Source: Pseudomonadota bacterium (GTDB lineage Bacteria > Pseudomonadota > Alphaproteobacteria > UBA8366). From it: 64,000 nt of DNA. The stretch's first letter is position 1. Each line of letters opens with the position of its first letter. Where the stretch lies: positions 1-64,000 of the forward strand of contig JAYZAS010000017.1 in NCBI GenBank assembly GCA_036339585.1. The letters run 5' to 3'. The translations under genes and the position numbers were made by a program. Below the pieces are notes generated by a model. The model saw only the letters and a program-made list of their open reading frames with translations, had not been told where the DNA came from and searched no databases. Positions 1 through 8,762 of this stretch are shown piece after piece.

Positions 1-1033
1 GCCGAGCAATGGTTTCAGCTGCTTCCTTCGCAAGATCATTTTCACGAGCTAAATCTCTTTCAATTTGATCAAGCCGGCGGGAGATCTCAGCACTAGCTTC
101 TGAGATCCGAGATTCTTCATTATCAAGCTCTTTAAGGGCCACGGTAAGTCTTTGCAACTCGGCTGCCGCTTGCACGGCAGTATTGCGTAGTTGCGGTAAA
201 GCCTGCTGGGCGTCAGCTCTTCGTCGTGAGGCAGAAGCTGCTGCTCGAGTTCGCTCCGATACAAGGTGCTCTATCCTCGTTAATTTTGCAAACGAGGATT
301 CCTTAGCATTTGATGCATCCCTCCAGCGTAAATGCAGAAGAATAGCTTCTTTTTCTAAGATTTTTGCGGCAATTTTCCTGTAACGCTGAGCTTGTCGAGC
401 TTGACGTTGTAGGCCACGGCTCTGATCGTCAAGCGCGCCGATAACATCATCAAGCCGCTCTAGATTAGATTCAGCGGCTTTTAAACGAAGCTCTACCTCG
501 TGGCGACGCGAGTGGAGCCCGGTTATGCCCGCTGCTTCCTCTAGAAGAGCACGTCGTTCTGATGGTTTTGCACTGATTAAAGCACCCACCCTGCCCTGAC
601 TGACCATTGCTGTGGAGTGGGCCCCACTGGCCAGATCAGCAAAAAGCAATTGAATATCCCGCGCACGTACATCATTGCCGTTTACTCGATATTGAGAGCC
701 AGAGTCTCGCTCTATACGCCGTGAGATTTCTAATACTTCCGCGTCGTTAAACCGTGCAGGGGCGCCTCGGTCGGAATTATCGAGTGATAAGGTTACCTCG
801 GCAATATTACGCGCTGGCCGACTAGCACTTCCGCCGAATATAACGTCGTCCATCTCAGCGCCGCGCATCCTTTTAGCTGAGGTTTCTCCCATTACCCACC
901 TCAAAGCCTCGACTATATTGGACTTTCCGCAACCATTAGGTCCGACAATACCTGTCATTCCAGTTTCTATGGGCAATTCTACTGGTTCAACAAAGGATTT
1001 AAATCCTATAAGGCGGAGGGTTGTAAAATGCAC
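1..1033 (-). CDS. smc: Chromosome segregation protein SMC, N-terminal part (cut by window edge)
   Basis: SMC is a condensin ATPase that organises and helps segregate the chromosome. About 344 codons are visible and the frame is open to position 1, so the hinge, second coiled coil and C-terminal ATPase half lie outside the window. The N-terminus reads M-H-F-T-T-L-R-L-I-G-F-K-S-F, a classic SMC start. It is followed by a Walker A, GPNGCGKSN, at residues 31-39, and then by a long charged stretch rich in Arg, Glu, Ala and Leu from about residue 170, typical of the first coiled coil. The start is a GTG at 1033-1031; an in-frame stop lies three codons upstream, so no longer start is possible. It is the last gene of a minus-strand run with the DsbA-like and DUF721 genes, an arrangement common in Alphaproteobacteria. 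Confidence 0.95.
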   Translation of the reverse strand, partial: MHFTTLRLIGFKSFVEPVELPIETGMTGIVGPNGCGKSNIVEALRWVMGETSAKRMRGAEMDDVIFGGSASRPARNIAEVTLSLDNSDRGAPARFNDAEVLEISRRIERDSGSQYRVNGNDVRARDIQLLFADLASGAHSTAMVSQGRVGALISAKPSERRALLEEAAGITGLHSRRHEVELRLKAAESNLERLDDVIGALDDQSRGLQRQARQAQRYRKIAAKILEKEAILLHLRWRDASNAKESSFAKLTRIEHLVSERTRAAASASRRRADAQQALPQLRNTAVQAAAELQRLTVALKELDNEESRISEASAEISRRLDQIERDLARENDLAKEAAETIAR

Positions 1034-1090
1034 TTTTAATCAAATTCAATTCTAATGGGTTTGGTAATGAAGCTGAGTTCTGCAGGTGTT

Positions 1091-1678
1091 TTATTTATTG
1101 ATGATTTTTTCTATAGACGAGTAATCTCCATCCACCTTTTCTCCGTTGACAATAATTGTGGGAGTAGAGTCAACGCCAAATTTTTTTGCGTATTCTGACA
1201 TCTTTTTCCGCATGCCTTGGTAAAGTTCTTCATTTTTGAGGCAAGAATCAAATTCTTCTGATCCCATACCACCTAATTTAGCTATTTTTTTGAGCGCTGC
1301 GACGGGGTCACTTTTACGTGTCCAGCTGCTAAAATTTTTAAACAATGTAGTTACGTAAGGTCGATAATATTTGCGTGGTGCGCATCTGCTGACCATATGG
1401 GCAAGTACTGCTAGATTATTGAGCGGAAAGTCCCTCGAAATGAATTTTGCTTTTCCTGTGTCGATCAGGTTCTTCTTTATTTTCGGCAGTACGTTAGCAT
1501 GAAATTTCGCACACTGACCACACGTTAGAGAGAAATATTCTATGATAGTATTGGGAGCCTCGGGGTCACCCATAACGATGTCTTTTAACTGTGATTTGGT
1601 GTCTAGAGCTTTGGTCTCTACCGGTTGAATGGCGATAATCAAAGCTGATAATAGAAATATTTTGAAAGCACGGGTCAC
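1091..1678 (-). CDS. DsbA-family periplasmic thiol:disulfide protein
   Basis: A 195-residue thioredoxin-fold protein with an N-terminal signal peptide (hydrophobic residues about 5-18, ending near VETKA). The CxxC active site is CGQC at residues 53-56. The cis-proline motif S-T-P-T lies near the C-terminus (about residue 170). This matches the DsbA/BdbD-like thioredoxin_4 family that often sits beside smc in Alphaproteobacteria. It probably oxidises or isomerises cysteines of exported proteins, although the CGQC dipeptide differs from the CPHC of E. coli DsbA, so the redox potential and direction are uncertain. It lies between smc and the DUF721 gene on the same strand. Confidence 0.88.
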   Translation of the reverse strand: MTRAFKIFLLSALIIAIQPVETKALDTKSQLKDIVMGDPEAPNTIIEYFSLTCGQCAKFHANVLPKIKKNLIDTGKAKFISRDFPLNNLAVLAHMVSRCAPRKYYRPYVTTLFKNFSSWTRKSDPVAALKKIAKLGGMGSEEFDSCLKNEELYQGMRKKMSEYAKKFGVDSTPTIIVNGEKVDGDYSSIEKIINK

Positions 1679-1813
1679 TGTTTAATCCTTAGTTTTTCTA
1701 ATGAGCGATTATAAGGAAACTAATGTGGCTCAATCAAGGTGCCCTCCATTATCGAACCTAATAAGTTAAACCGGATGATTTTTTCGATATATAACTCAAG
1801 CAATTCTCAAAAA

Positions 1814-2305
1814 TTAGTCTTTTTTACTTGATTCGCGCATTTTTACAGATCGGCCAAACCGTTCTAGTAAGTGCATTAACTTTGGAGCACTGGTTTTTTG
1901 GTCGAGGGATTTTTTATAAATAAACTCGGTTGAAGTGACTGCTTCATTCTTGGGTTTGTTTACAGGGCCATTGATAATATTCAATCGCATTACCGCTCGG
2001 TAACCAAAATAGGTATTTATGCGATCGAGAATTTGGGGTTCTAGGTGTTGAATTTCTAGTGCTGCCCCCCCCTCAGCTTTAAGACTAAGCACACCAGAAT
2101 CTCGTTTATTTCGTGGAAAGGTGAGTTTTTCTGGTGCGCTCATTTGTGCAATATCAGGCCCAACTATGGTTGGCCAGTCAGTAATGAGCCCAATATAGGA
2201 AAACCCGAATTTACCGAGCGCTTTTCGTGTCAGTGTTGGCAAAAGCGCGGCGAGCGGTAATGGTCCGCTCCGGCGCCTTTTGTAAGCATCTTCGAAATCT
2301 TGCAT
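1814..2305 (-). CDS. DUF721 / DciA-like protein
   Basis: A 163-residue protein of the DUF721 family. The N-terminal part (about residues 15-110) carries the family's features: a hydrophobic helix followed by W-x-x-I-V-G-P and a region ending in an E-x-Q-H-L-E-x-x-I-L-x-R-I-N pattern. Bacterial DUF721 proteins include DciA, which helps load the replicative helicase where DnaC is absent. That role is inferred for this protein and not shown. It is divergent from mutY (104 bp gap), as is usual in Alphaproteobacteria. The lysine-rich C-terminal tail (about residues 115-163) is not recognised. Confidence 0.8.
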   Translation of the reverse strand: MQDFEDAYKRRRSGPLPLAALLPTLTRKALGKFGFSYIGLITDWPTIVGPDIAQMSAPEKLTFPRNKRDSGVLSLKAEGGAALEIQHLEPQILDRINTYFGYRAVMRLNIINGPVNKPKNEAVTSTEFIYKKSLDQKTSAPKLMHLLERFGRSVKMRESSKKD

Positions 2306-2408
2306 ATACCTGAAAACTTTTTGATTGTTTTAGATTGTAGATTGATTTCCAGCTAGTAAAGTATATCGTCACTATCCTGCTCTAACTCTCTTCAATGGAA
2401 GATTAGCT

Positions 2409-3479
2409 GTGTCAACGAAAGATTACATGACTGCCGCTAATGAGTTACTCAAGTGGTATGACACAAATCGCCGTAACATGCCATGGCGTGTGAGCTCGAG
2501 CCAAAAACCAAATCCTTATTTTGTCTGGATGAGTGAGGTCATGCTGCAGCAGACGACTGTCGCGACTGCCGGACCTTATTTTAAACGCTTTATTGCTCGC
2601 TGGCCAACGGTGGCAGACATGGCGCGAGCTGAACTCGACGAAGTTCTAATGGGTTGGGCTGGCCTAGGCTATTATGCGCGGGCGCGAAACCTTCATAAAT
2701 GTGCGCGAATAATTGTTGATAAGTATGATGGCCACTTCCCTGATCACGAGGCGGAGCTTTTAAAACTTCCGGGTATTGGGCGTTATACCGCAGCTGCAAT
2801 TTCTGCAATCGCTTTTGGAAGGCCAGCTGCGGTAATGGATTCCAATGTAGAGCGTGTGATGGCTCGTCTGCACTCCGTGCTTGACCCGTTGCCAGCGTGT
2901 AAACCAACACTTTACAGCCATGTGTCAGATATGACTCCAACTTTTAGGCCCGGGGACTATGCTCAGGCGGTCATGGACCTTGGAGCAACCGTATGTACAG
3001 TGCGGAAGCCAAAATGTGATCTATGCCCCTGGACAAAAAGATGCCAGGGAAAGAACATTGCAGAATTCATTCCATTGAAAGGGTCGAAGCCAAAACGTCA
3101 AACAAGGCGTGGGATAGCATTTTGGATAACAAATCCCAAAGGCGCGGTGCTTTTGCGAAGGAGGCCCGAAAAAGGCTTACTTGGTGGAATGATGGAGGTA
3201 CCCAGCACAAACTGGGTTGAAGGTGCCTTGCCAGACAGGAAAACAGCAGCCATGGCAGCACCGCTGCAGATGGCTTCTTGGGATGAAATTTCTGGAACAG
3301 TAAGGCACACTTTTAGTCATTTTCATCTTGAGCTAAACGTGGTTACAGCTTCAGTGGACAGGGTGCACACGGTGCCGCAGGATTGCATATGGTGTCAACT
3401 GATAGAACTCGAAGAACAAGCGTTACCTACAGTAATGCGTAAGGTGGCAAGGCTTGCAGTAACAAATCTTCGAAGGTGA
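2409..3479 (+). CDS. mutY: A/G-specific adenine DNA glycosylase MutY
   Basis: MutY removes adenine mispaired with 8-oxoguanine, preventing G:C to T:A changes. The 356 residues show the full family layout. The catalytic Glu lies in S-E-V-M-L-Q-Q-T (E43). The helix-hairpin-helix L-P-G-I-G-R-Y-T is at about 120-127 and the catalytic Asp is D144 in M-D-S-N-V. A 4Fe-4S loop has Cys196, Cys203, Cys206 and Cys212 (spacing 6-2-5). A C-terminal MutT-like domain for 8-oxoG recognition begins at about 230. The start is a GTG; an in-frame ATG six codons later is a possible alternative. Length is normal for the family. It ends 2 bp before the convergent ccrM stop. Confidence 0.96.
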   Translation: MSTKDYMTAANELLKWYDTNRRNMPWRVSSSQKPNPYFVWMSEVMLQQTTVATAGPYFKRFIARWPTVADMARAELDEVLMGWAGLGYYARARNLHKCARIIVDKYDGHFPDHEAELLKLPGIGRYTAAAISAIAFGRPAAVMDSNVERVMARLHSVLDPLPACKPTLYSHVSDMTPTFRPGDYAQAVMDLGATVCTVRKPKCDLCPWTKRCQGKNIAEFIPLKGSKPKRQTRRGIAFWITNPKGAVLLRRRPEKGLLGGMMEVPSTNWVEGALPDRKTAAMAAPLQMASWDEISGTVRHTFSHFHLELNVVTASVDRVHTVPQDCIWCQLIELEEQALPTVMRKVARLAVTNLRR

Positions 3480-3481
3480 TA

Positions 3482-4582
3482 TCAGTTGAGTTCCGACCGT
3501 AACTGCTGACGCAACGAGTCAATCGGAATTGTTTTACCTTCAACGTTCATGCACCAAAATGTCCAGCCATTGCAACTAGGGGCACCTTGAACTGCTGCGC
3601 CAACTTGGTGAATGGAACCCCGATGTGTCGCAGAAATTACCGTGCCGTCCGCCCTTACTTTTGCAGTATGTTGATGATCGGGGCTTACCAGCACATCGCC
3701 CGCAGAGAGTAGTCCACGCTCTACAAGCCAACCAAAGGGAATTCGAGGTTGGCGCCGCTTCGAGGGACTTCTTATCAATTCTAATGAATGTGGCTCCGGA
3801 GTCGCTCCAATTCGCTCTCGGGCTGCCTTGACATATGCAGGATCACTATCGATGCCAAGATATCGTCGTCCCAACTTTTTTGCCACCACCCCAGTGGTGC
3901 CAGTTCCAAAAAAGGGGTCTAGAACTAAATCGTCGGGATTAGTCGCAGCCAAAATAGCGCGATAGATTAGCGCTTCCGGCTTCTGAGTAGGATGGATTTT
4001 ATCTCCTTTTTGATCACGCAACCTTTCCGAGCCCGTGCAGATTGGAAGGAGCCAATCGCTGCGCATTTGTAGATCTTCGTTGAGCGCTTTCATAGCATCA
4101 TAATTGAAGGTGGGTTTGCTTGTTTCTGATTTTGCACACCAAAGAAGCGTTTCGTGGGCGTTGGTAAAACGAGTGCCCCGGAAGTTGGGCATTGGATTGG
4201 TTTTGATCCATACTATATCGTTCAAAAACCAAAATCCCATGTCCTGAAGCGTTGCTCCTACTCTATAGATATTGTGATAAGTGCCAATGACCCATATAGT
4301 ACCATCATCTTTTAAAACGCGCCGCGCTTCGGCAAGCCACTTGCCAGTGAAGGTATCGTAATCTGCAAAAGTTCCAACTTTGTCCCATGCATTGTCGACA
4401 CCGTTGACTTTGGTGTTGTTTGGGCGGTGAAGATCGCCTCTAAGCTGTAGATTATAGGGTGGGTCAGCAAAAATCATATCTGCACACTGATCAGGCAGTT
4501 TAGACATCACTGTTGCGCTGTTTCCAAGAATGATTTTCGAATTAATCATTTCTTTGGGAGAATGTTTTACACTCAAGGCCAT
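3482..4582 (-). CDS. ccrM: Cell-cycle DNA adenine methyltransferase CcrM (GANTC)
   Basis: A beta-class adenine N6-methyltransferase of the CcrM family, which methylates GANTC in Alphaproteobacteria and couples methylation to the cell cycle. The motif order fits: catalytic D-P-P-Y at residues 40-43 comes first, then a target recognition region, H-P-T-Q-K-P at 197-202, and the AdoMet-binding F-F-G-T-G-T-T-G at 224-231. The C-terminal 100 residues form the RAMA-like tail typical of CcrM, which distinguishes it from shorter restriction-linked enzymes. The upstream 137 bp are very AT-rich and contain two dyad repeats (see separate entries) that could bind a regulator. In Caulobacter ccrM is under CtrA control; whether that applies here is unknown. 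Confidence 0.96.
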   Translation of the reverse strand: MALSVKHSPKEMINSKIILGNSATVMSKLPDQCADMIFADPPYNLQLRGDLHRPNNTKVNGVDNAWDKVGTFADYDTFTGKWLAEARRVLKDDGTIWVIGTYHNIYRVGATLQDMGFWFLNDIVWIKTNPMPNFRGTRFTNAHETLLWCAKSETSKPTFNYDAMKALNEDLQMRSDWLLPICTGSERLRDQKGDKIHPTQKPEALIYRAILAATNPDDLVLDPFFGTGTTGVVAKKLGRRYLGIDSDPAYVKAARERIGATPEPHSLELIRSPSKRRQPRIPFGWLVERGLLSAGDVLVSPDHQHTAKVRADGTVISATHRGSIHQVGAAVQGAPSCNGWTFWCMNVEGKTIPIDSLRQQLRSELN

Positions 4583-4666
4583 TATATCGCCTGCATCCTA
4601 TTATCTTAAACCTGCGTGATAAAGTAATAAACAATATTAAAATATACAATACTTATGCAATGCTAA

Positions 4667-4685
4667 GTAATACATTTTGTATTAC
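4667..4685. repeat. Perfect inverted repeat upstream of ccrM
   Basis: GTAATACA-TTT-TGTATTAC, two 8-bp arms around a 3-bp spacer, lies 85 bp before the ccrM start codon and 35 bp after the rnhB stop, in a very AT-rich stretch. It looks more like an operator than a terminator because no run of T follows on the minus strand. The binding protein is unknown. Confidence 0.5.
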
Positions 4686-4699
4686 ATAAAGATACTTAC

Positions 4700-4711
4700 A
4701 CAATATATTGT
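4700..4711. repeat. 12-bp palindrome upstream of ccrM
   Basis: ACAATATATTGT is a perfect palindrome between the rnhB stop and the ccrM start, 15 bp from the inverted repeat at 4667-4685. It may be part of the same regulatory region, or a chance product of high AT content. Confidence 0.35.
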
Positions 4712-4719
4712 ATCGAACA

Positions 4720-5328
4720 TTAAAATTTTGATATTATTTTAGCGACAGGAGAGAATGTCTTTCGGTGATGCGGTGTAACCCCTATCTTTGCAAGCGCCTC
4801 CCGGTGCTCCTTGGTTCCATAGCCCGCATTTTTCTCCCAGCCATACCCGGGAAAGGTTTTGGCTAGCATGGCCATCTCACGATCGCGATGGACTTTTGCA
4901 ACAATTGAGGCCGCTGCGATTGAAAGGGATAGGGAGTCGCCTTTCACCAATGTTTCGACTTTACAGGGAAGATTTGGTGCCTGATTGCCATCGACTAGCG
5001 CAATATCAACTGAAATCGAGAGTGCTTGTAATGCTCGCTTCATAGCCATAAACGTTGCACTTAGAATATTAGTGTCATCGATCTCGGTTACCTCTGCGCG
5101 GCCGACACCAATTTCTGCGCATAAGTGAAGCAAAGAGAAAAGGTGTTCACGCTTTGCCGAGGAAATAACTTTTGAGTCTCTAATTCCAAATCTTAATTCA
5201 TCTGGCATTTTGCTCTGGTGCAGGACAACGGCAGCAGCGACAACTGGGCCAGCCCAAGGACCACGGCCTGCTTCATCAATACCAGCAACTCGGCCGCCCA
5301 TGGAAATCTCGCGGCTTAAATCAGGCAC
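4720..5328 (-). CDS. rnhB: Ribonuclease HII
   Basis: RNase HII cuts the RNA strand of RNA-DNA hybrids and removes ribonucleotides misincorporated in DNA. The 202-residue protein has the family signature G-I-D-E-A-G-R-G-P-W-A-G-P near the N-terminus, with metal ligands D18 and E19. A D-S-K segment (about 50) and V-D-G-N (about 112-115) carry the other acidic ligands. The C-terminal G-Y-G-T-K-E-H pattern is also typical. It is transcribed with ccrM downstream on the minus strand, the usual rnhB-ccrM arrangement of Alphaproteobacteria, though the 137-bp gap with dyads suggests ccrM also has its own promoter. Confidence 0.95.
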   Translation of the reverse strand: MPDLSREISMGGRVAGIDEAGRGPWAGPVVAAAVVLHQSKMPDELRFGIRDSKVISSAKREHLFSLLHLCAEIGVGRAEVTEIDDTNILSATFMAMKRALQALSISVDIALVDGNQAPNLPCKVETLVKGDSLSLSIAAASIVAKVHRDREMAMLAKTFPGYGWEKNAGYGTKEHREALAKIGVTPHHRKTFSPVAKIISKF

Positions 5329-5361
5329 TATGAGTTATGCAGAGCAAGTTATCAAACTTTC

Positions 5362-6738
5362 CTAAGCAATTTTCAGTCCAGAGAGCGCCGTGCATATACC
5401 AGACTGACATTCAAATGACCAAACTGCATCGATAACTTGATTAGTGTTACAATGGCCGATTAGGGGTCCTGCCAACGCCCTGAACTTGTGTTCGAGTTTT
5501 TCACCTTGAGTGCCAAAATCCTCCACTGGCGGTCCCATGTCTCCATGTTCGGTAATAACGGTTTTATTATCAAGATAAACGAAGACATCACTTGCATAGC
5601 GATCAAGATTTTTTGCAGAACTAACAAAAACTTTTTTTCTCATCTCTGCAATATCCGCACGTTGGGCGGCAACGTCATTGTAGCTTCTAAGACTACTTGT
5701 TTCTTCTCCAAGGATTGCCAATGCTGCACTATGGCGGTAGCTAAATTTTGCCTCATAACCGGTTTTTGGTTCCTGAATATTGCAAACATCGAGCGCAAAT
5801 GGTGGCACTCGCAGCTCAATTCTTTCCAGCTTTTCTGCATCAAAAGCTGGATTTTTCTTAATCGTTGCTAATGCTTCCAGCATTGCGTGGGTCCCGAAGC
5901 ATGATGCATGGTATTTAAATTTTACATCCAATGTATGGAATATATTTCCTAACCCTTCTAGTGCTTCGTGCGGTTGAAAGCTGTCTGTTTGAGTATCTGC
6001 AAAGCCCTGTCTACATTCAAGGACATCGGCCCTGCTGATAAATTTACGGGCTGCGAGTTCAGCCGCTATCACGCCGTTCATTGCGGCTTTCCCTGCATGG
6101 AGGGGCTTGCATTCGGTTCCAAACATGCACTTCAAGCCTGCAGCTTGAGTAGCTGCAATGCCTAGGCAATGGGCAGTCTGGTCCGCGTTTAGATTCATTA
6201 AGCGAGCGGCAGCTGCAGCAGCTCCCAAAGTGCCCACGGTACCCGTTGCATGCCAACCTTTCTCGTAATGTTTGTCTCCCATCATAGCGCCCACGCGTGC
6301 ATCAATCTCAACCCCGGCAACAAAAGCCGTTATCATTTCTTTGCCACCGACTGCGAGCTTTTCTCCGAGGGCTAGAACAACCGGCAGTACAGTAACTGTT
6401 GGATGCCCGTGTAAAGGACGCAAGACATCGTCATAATCAAGTGCGTGGGCAGCAGTTCCATTTACAAAAGCAGCTTGTGATGGAGAGGTGCGGTCCCCAT
6501 ATCCAACAACCGTCGATTTTGGATTGCCCCCCTCTTCTCGAACAAATGATATGACCTTTTTGGCAAGCGGTTCACGCGAGCCTGCGAGCATAACACCTAG
6601 GCCATCGAGAACGCACTGTTTGGCTACTAAAACGACGTTACTTGGGAGGTTTTGGAATTTCAATCCACTCGAGTAAGCTGCGAGTTGCCGTGTTATATTT
6701 TCAGCGTAAGAGCCCACATCAACAGCATGTCGCGCCAT
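5362..6738 (-). CDS. MmgE/PrpD family protein
   Basis: A 458-residue protein of the MmgE/PrpD family. Characterised members include 2-methylcitrate dehydratase and cis-aconitate decarboxylase. Visible hallmarks are L-D-G-L-G-V-M-L-A-G-S near residue 45, H-A-L-D-Y-D-D-V at about 116-123, and G-W-H-A-T-G-T-V-G in the substrate-binding region. A second, smaller alpha-beta domain starts at about 270. No prpB or prpC is adjacent, so a role in propionate breakdown is not supported by context. Many marine Alphaproteobacteria carry stand-alone paralogues of unknown substrate. Length is normal. It lies 33 bp upstream of rnhB on the same strand and may be cotranscribed. Confidence 0.85.
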   Translation of the reverse strand: MARHAVDVGSYAENITRQLAAYSSGLKFQNLPSNVVLVAKQCVLDGLGVMLAGSREPLAKKVISFVREEGGNPKSTVVGYGDRTSPSQAAFVNGTAAHALDYDDVLRPLHGHPTVTVLPVVLALGEKLAVGGKEMITAFVAGVEIDARVGAMMGDKHYEKGWHATGTVGTLGAAAAAARLMNLNADQTAHCLGIAATQAAGLKCMFGTECKPLHAGKAAMNGVIAAELAARKFISRADVLECRQGFADTQTDSFQPHEALEGLGNIFHTLDVKFKYHASCFGTHAMLEALATIKKNPAFDAEKLERIELRVPPFALDVCNIQEPKTGYEAKFSYRHSAALAILGEETSSLRSYNDVAAQRADIAEMRKKVFVSSAKNLDRYASDVFVYLDNKTVITEHGDMGPPVEDFGTQGEKLEHKFRALAGPLIGHCNTNQVIDAVWSFECQSGICTALSGLKIA

Positions 6739-7004
6739 TTTCCCCCCTTTGGTGCATCTCTGTTGCCTGCCTTAAAGGCTGAGCAAATCAAATCTAGTAT
6801 TTCACCAGTCCCTGCGCAGCGCTTTTGTGAAGAAGAATATATTTCATATTCTTTCGAAACTGCGAATTATTAGCCTAGACTATACCAGATATTCATTATG
6901 AAGTGCAAATAAAGGCAGGTGTGAAGGAGGACTATCAAGCCATATTCGCGGTGGCGGTCCCGCCTTAAAACCGATCACTTTTCGCATATATGCACATGTT
7001 TTCT

Positions 7005-8342
7005 TCAATCTTTCCCGTAGCCTTTTATCCGCTTAGAAGCTTGATCTGAAATTTTTATCCAGAATTGCTTAAGATTGCGTAAAATGACCTTTGTTCTGAT
7101 TATGGTATTTCGGCTAAATTCGTCGACAAAATGCCATTCACGGTAATAGACAAAATGCAGGAGATCCCCAAGACTTTGTATTCGATCAGTAGCGCGATGT
7201 TGCAATCGATGCATGGTATTTAGCCAAAGTGGGCTGATTATCAGTGAAAGTACCGTAATGGCAACTATTAAACGATGTGTTTCGCTCGCTATTATCCTGT
7301 GGTCTATTGCAACAGCGCCCAACACAAAGGAAAACTCGCCAATTTGTGCTAACATTAAACTTGCGAGGAATGCGTGACGCCAAGGCTCACCGAACAAATG
7401 CAAAAGCCCAACATTTAAAGCAGTTTTAAATACCGAAACAAAGAGCCATAAGATTATCACCAAACTGAGATTATCTAACAAAAATTGGAGATCAATTAAA
7501 AGACCGATTGAAAGAAAGAAAACCATTAGTAGGATATTTTCTATAGGTTTAGCTAAATCAAAAAACAATGATCGTTGTCGGCTGTTGCCTACAAATAGCC
7601 CCGCCAAGAAAGCACCGAATGCTGGCGAGAGGCCGAGCAGGCCAGCCAGGGCGGCTGAACCAAAACACCCCGTGAGAGCAGCCAGAGGGACTAACTCCTT
7701 TTTATCCTCTGCAATTTTCCCAAGCGGTAAATCTATAGCCTGGCGCCGACTGAAGTAGAGAACTGCGAAAATGAGAAGTGCAATGGTCATGCCGACTTTC
7801 AAAATCACATTAAAAACGGTCACATCCTTGCTCAAACTTTCTAGAACTAAAAGCATTGGTGCTACGGCAAGGTCTTGCGCAATGAGGATTCCAACCGCAA
7901 TCATGCCAACCCGGCTTCGTAGTTCACCGGTATCCTCTAGTAATCGTATAGCGACGGCAGTGCTGCTCAGCGCTAAGACGAATGCAAATAGGATGGCGTG
8001 TTCAAGTGGCCAGTCCAGAGCCCAGCGAAATAACAGCATCACGATGAGAGAAACAACAATCTGTAAGGCGGCTACTCCAACCGCAATCCGCCAAATGCGC
8101 CGGAAGCTGCGAAGTGAAAGCTCCATGCCGATGAAAAAGAGCAGCATCAAAACGCCTAGTTCTGCTAGCGGTCCAATCAACATTCGGTCCTCTACAATAG
8201 CAAATGCCGAGGGTCCGAGTATAATGCCAGCAAAGATATAACCGACTATTGGCGGTTGTTTTAAGCGCGCCAAGGCCATTCCGCATAGTGTGGCAGCCGC
8301 AGCTACGATTGCTAGCCCTGTAAAATCGCTTCCGTGTTCCAT
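7005..8342 (-). CDS. Kef-type cation:proton antiporter, transmembrane domain only (CPA2)
   Basis: A very hydrophobic 445-residue protein of the monovalent cation:proton antiporter-2 family (Kef/Ybal-like). About 12 membrane segments are visible. Typical CPA2 motifs are L-K-Q-P-P-I-V-G-Y-I-F-A-G (about 27-39), I-L-I-A-Q-D-L-A-V-A-P near 153 with the ion-binding Q-D pair, and P-A-F-G-A-F-L-A-G at about 234-242. The usual C-terminal RCK/TrkA-N nucleotide-binding domain is missing: after the last membrane helix (about residue 385) there are only about 60 basic and aromatic residues. Export of potassium or sodium in exchange for protons is inferred. It stands alone between non-coding gaps of 266 and 420 bp. 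Confidence 0.85.
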   Translation of the reverse strand: MEHGSDFTGLAIVAAAATLCGMALARLKQPPIVGYIFAGIILGPSAFAIVEDRMLIGPLAELGVLMLLFFIGMELSLRSFRRIWRIAVGVAALQIVVSLIVMLLFRWALDWPLEHAILFAFVLALSSTAVAIRLLEDTGELRSRVGMIAVGILIAQDLAVAPMLLVLESLSKDVTVFNVILKVGMTIALLIFAVLYFSRRQAIDLPLGKIAEDKKELVPLAALTGCFGSAALAGLLGLSPAFGAFLAGLFVGNSRQRSLFFDLAKPIENILLMVFFLSIGLLIDLQFLLDNLSLVIILWLFVSVFKTALNVGLLHLFGEPWRHAFLASLMLAQIGEFSFVLGAVAIDHRIIASETHRLIVAITVLSLIISPLWLNTMHRLQHRATDRIQSLGDLLHFVYYREWHFVDEFSRNTIIRTKVILRNLKQFWIKISDQASKRIKGYGKD

Positions 8343-8762
8343 GTTTTATTGCTTCTTACTCAACTTGCCCAGCAAACTACGAGATATTTCTTCATTTGAG
8401 GTATTTACAATCTGTCTTTGTGCACATTTTCAGTACGGACAGACGCTTTAATACGCTGATACAAATTGATGTGGCATGTACATTATTGAAACTCTATGGA
8501 GTAATCCAATTCTATTTGCTTGAGATCGCAATGCTATGTTGCCTTTCTTCTACCTAAACTCTTAAGTTACATGCGCAAACTAATGTACTAGCAAGGTGAT
8601 AACTTTTTAAAAGAAGTCATAATACAAATGTCATTATAAATATTGGAATATTTATTTCCGCAAATTGAAAACTTAAACCTAACTTGTAAGAAAGAAGTCG
8701 CGACATTTATACATTTCTTTCCGGAAAGAGCTTAAAGGAAATTTACAAAACAGGAATACAAG
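8343..8762. other. Non-coding gap between divergent genes
   Basis: This is a 420-bp AT-rich stretch between the antiporter gene (minus) and the glycosyltransferase gene (plus). No convincing ORF, RNA gene or repeat was seen. Promoters for both flanking genes must lie here, but I could not single out a convincing pair of boxes. Confidence 0.5.

Noticed and set aside
5488-5871. A 127-residue plus-strand ORF
   Set aside because: Antisense to the PrpD-family gene with no ribosome binding site or recognisable motif.
7771-8241. A 156-residue plus-strand ORF
   Set aside because: Low-complexity, Ser/Thr/Arg-rich reading antisense to the CPA2 antiporter; a shadow of the membrane-protein codon pattern.
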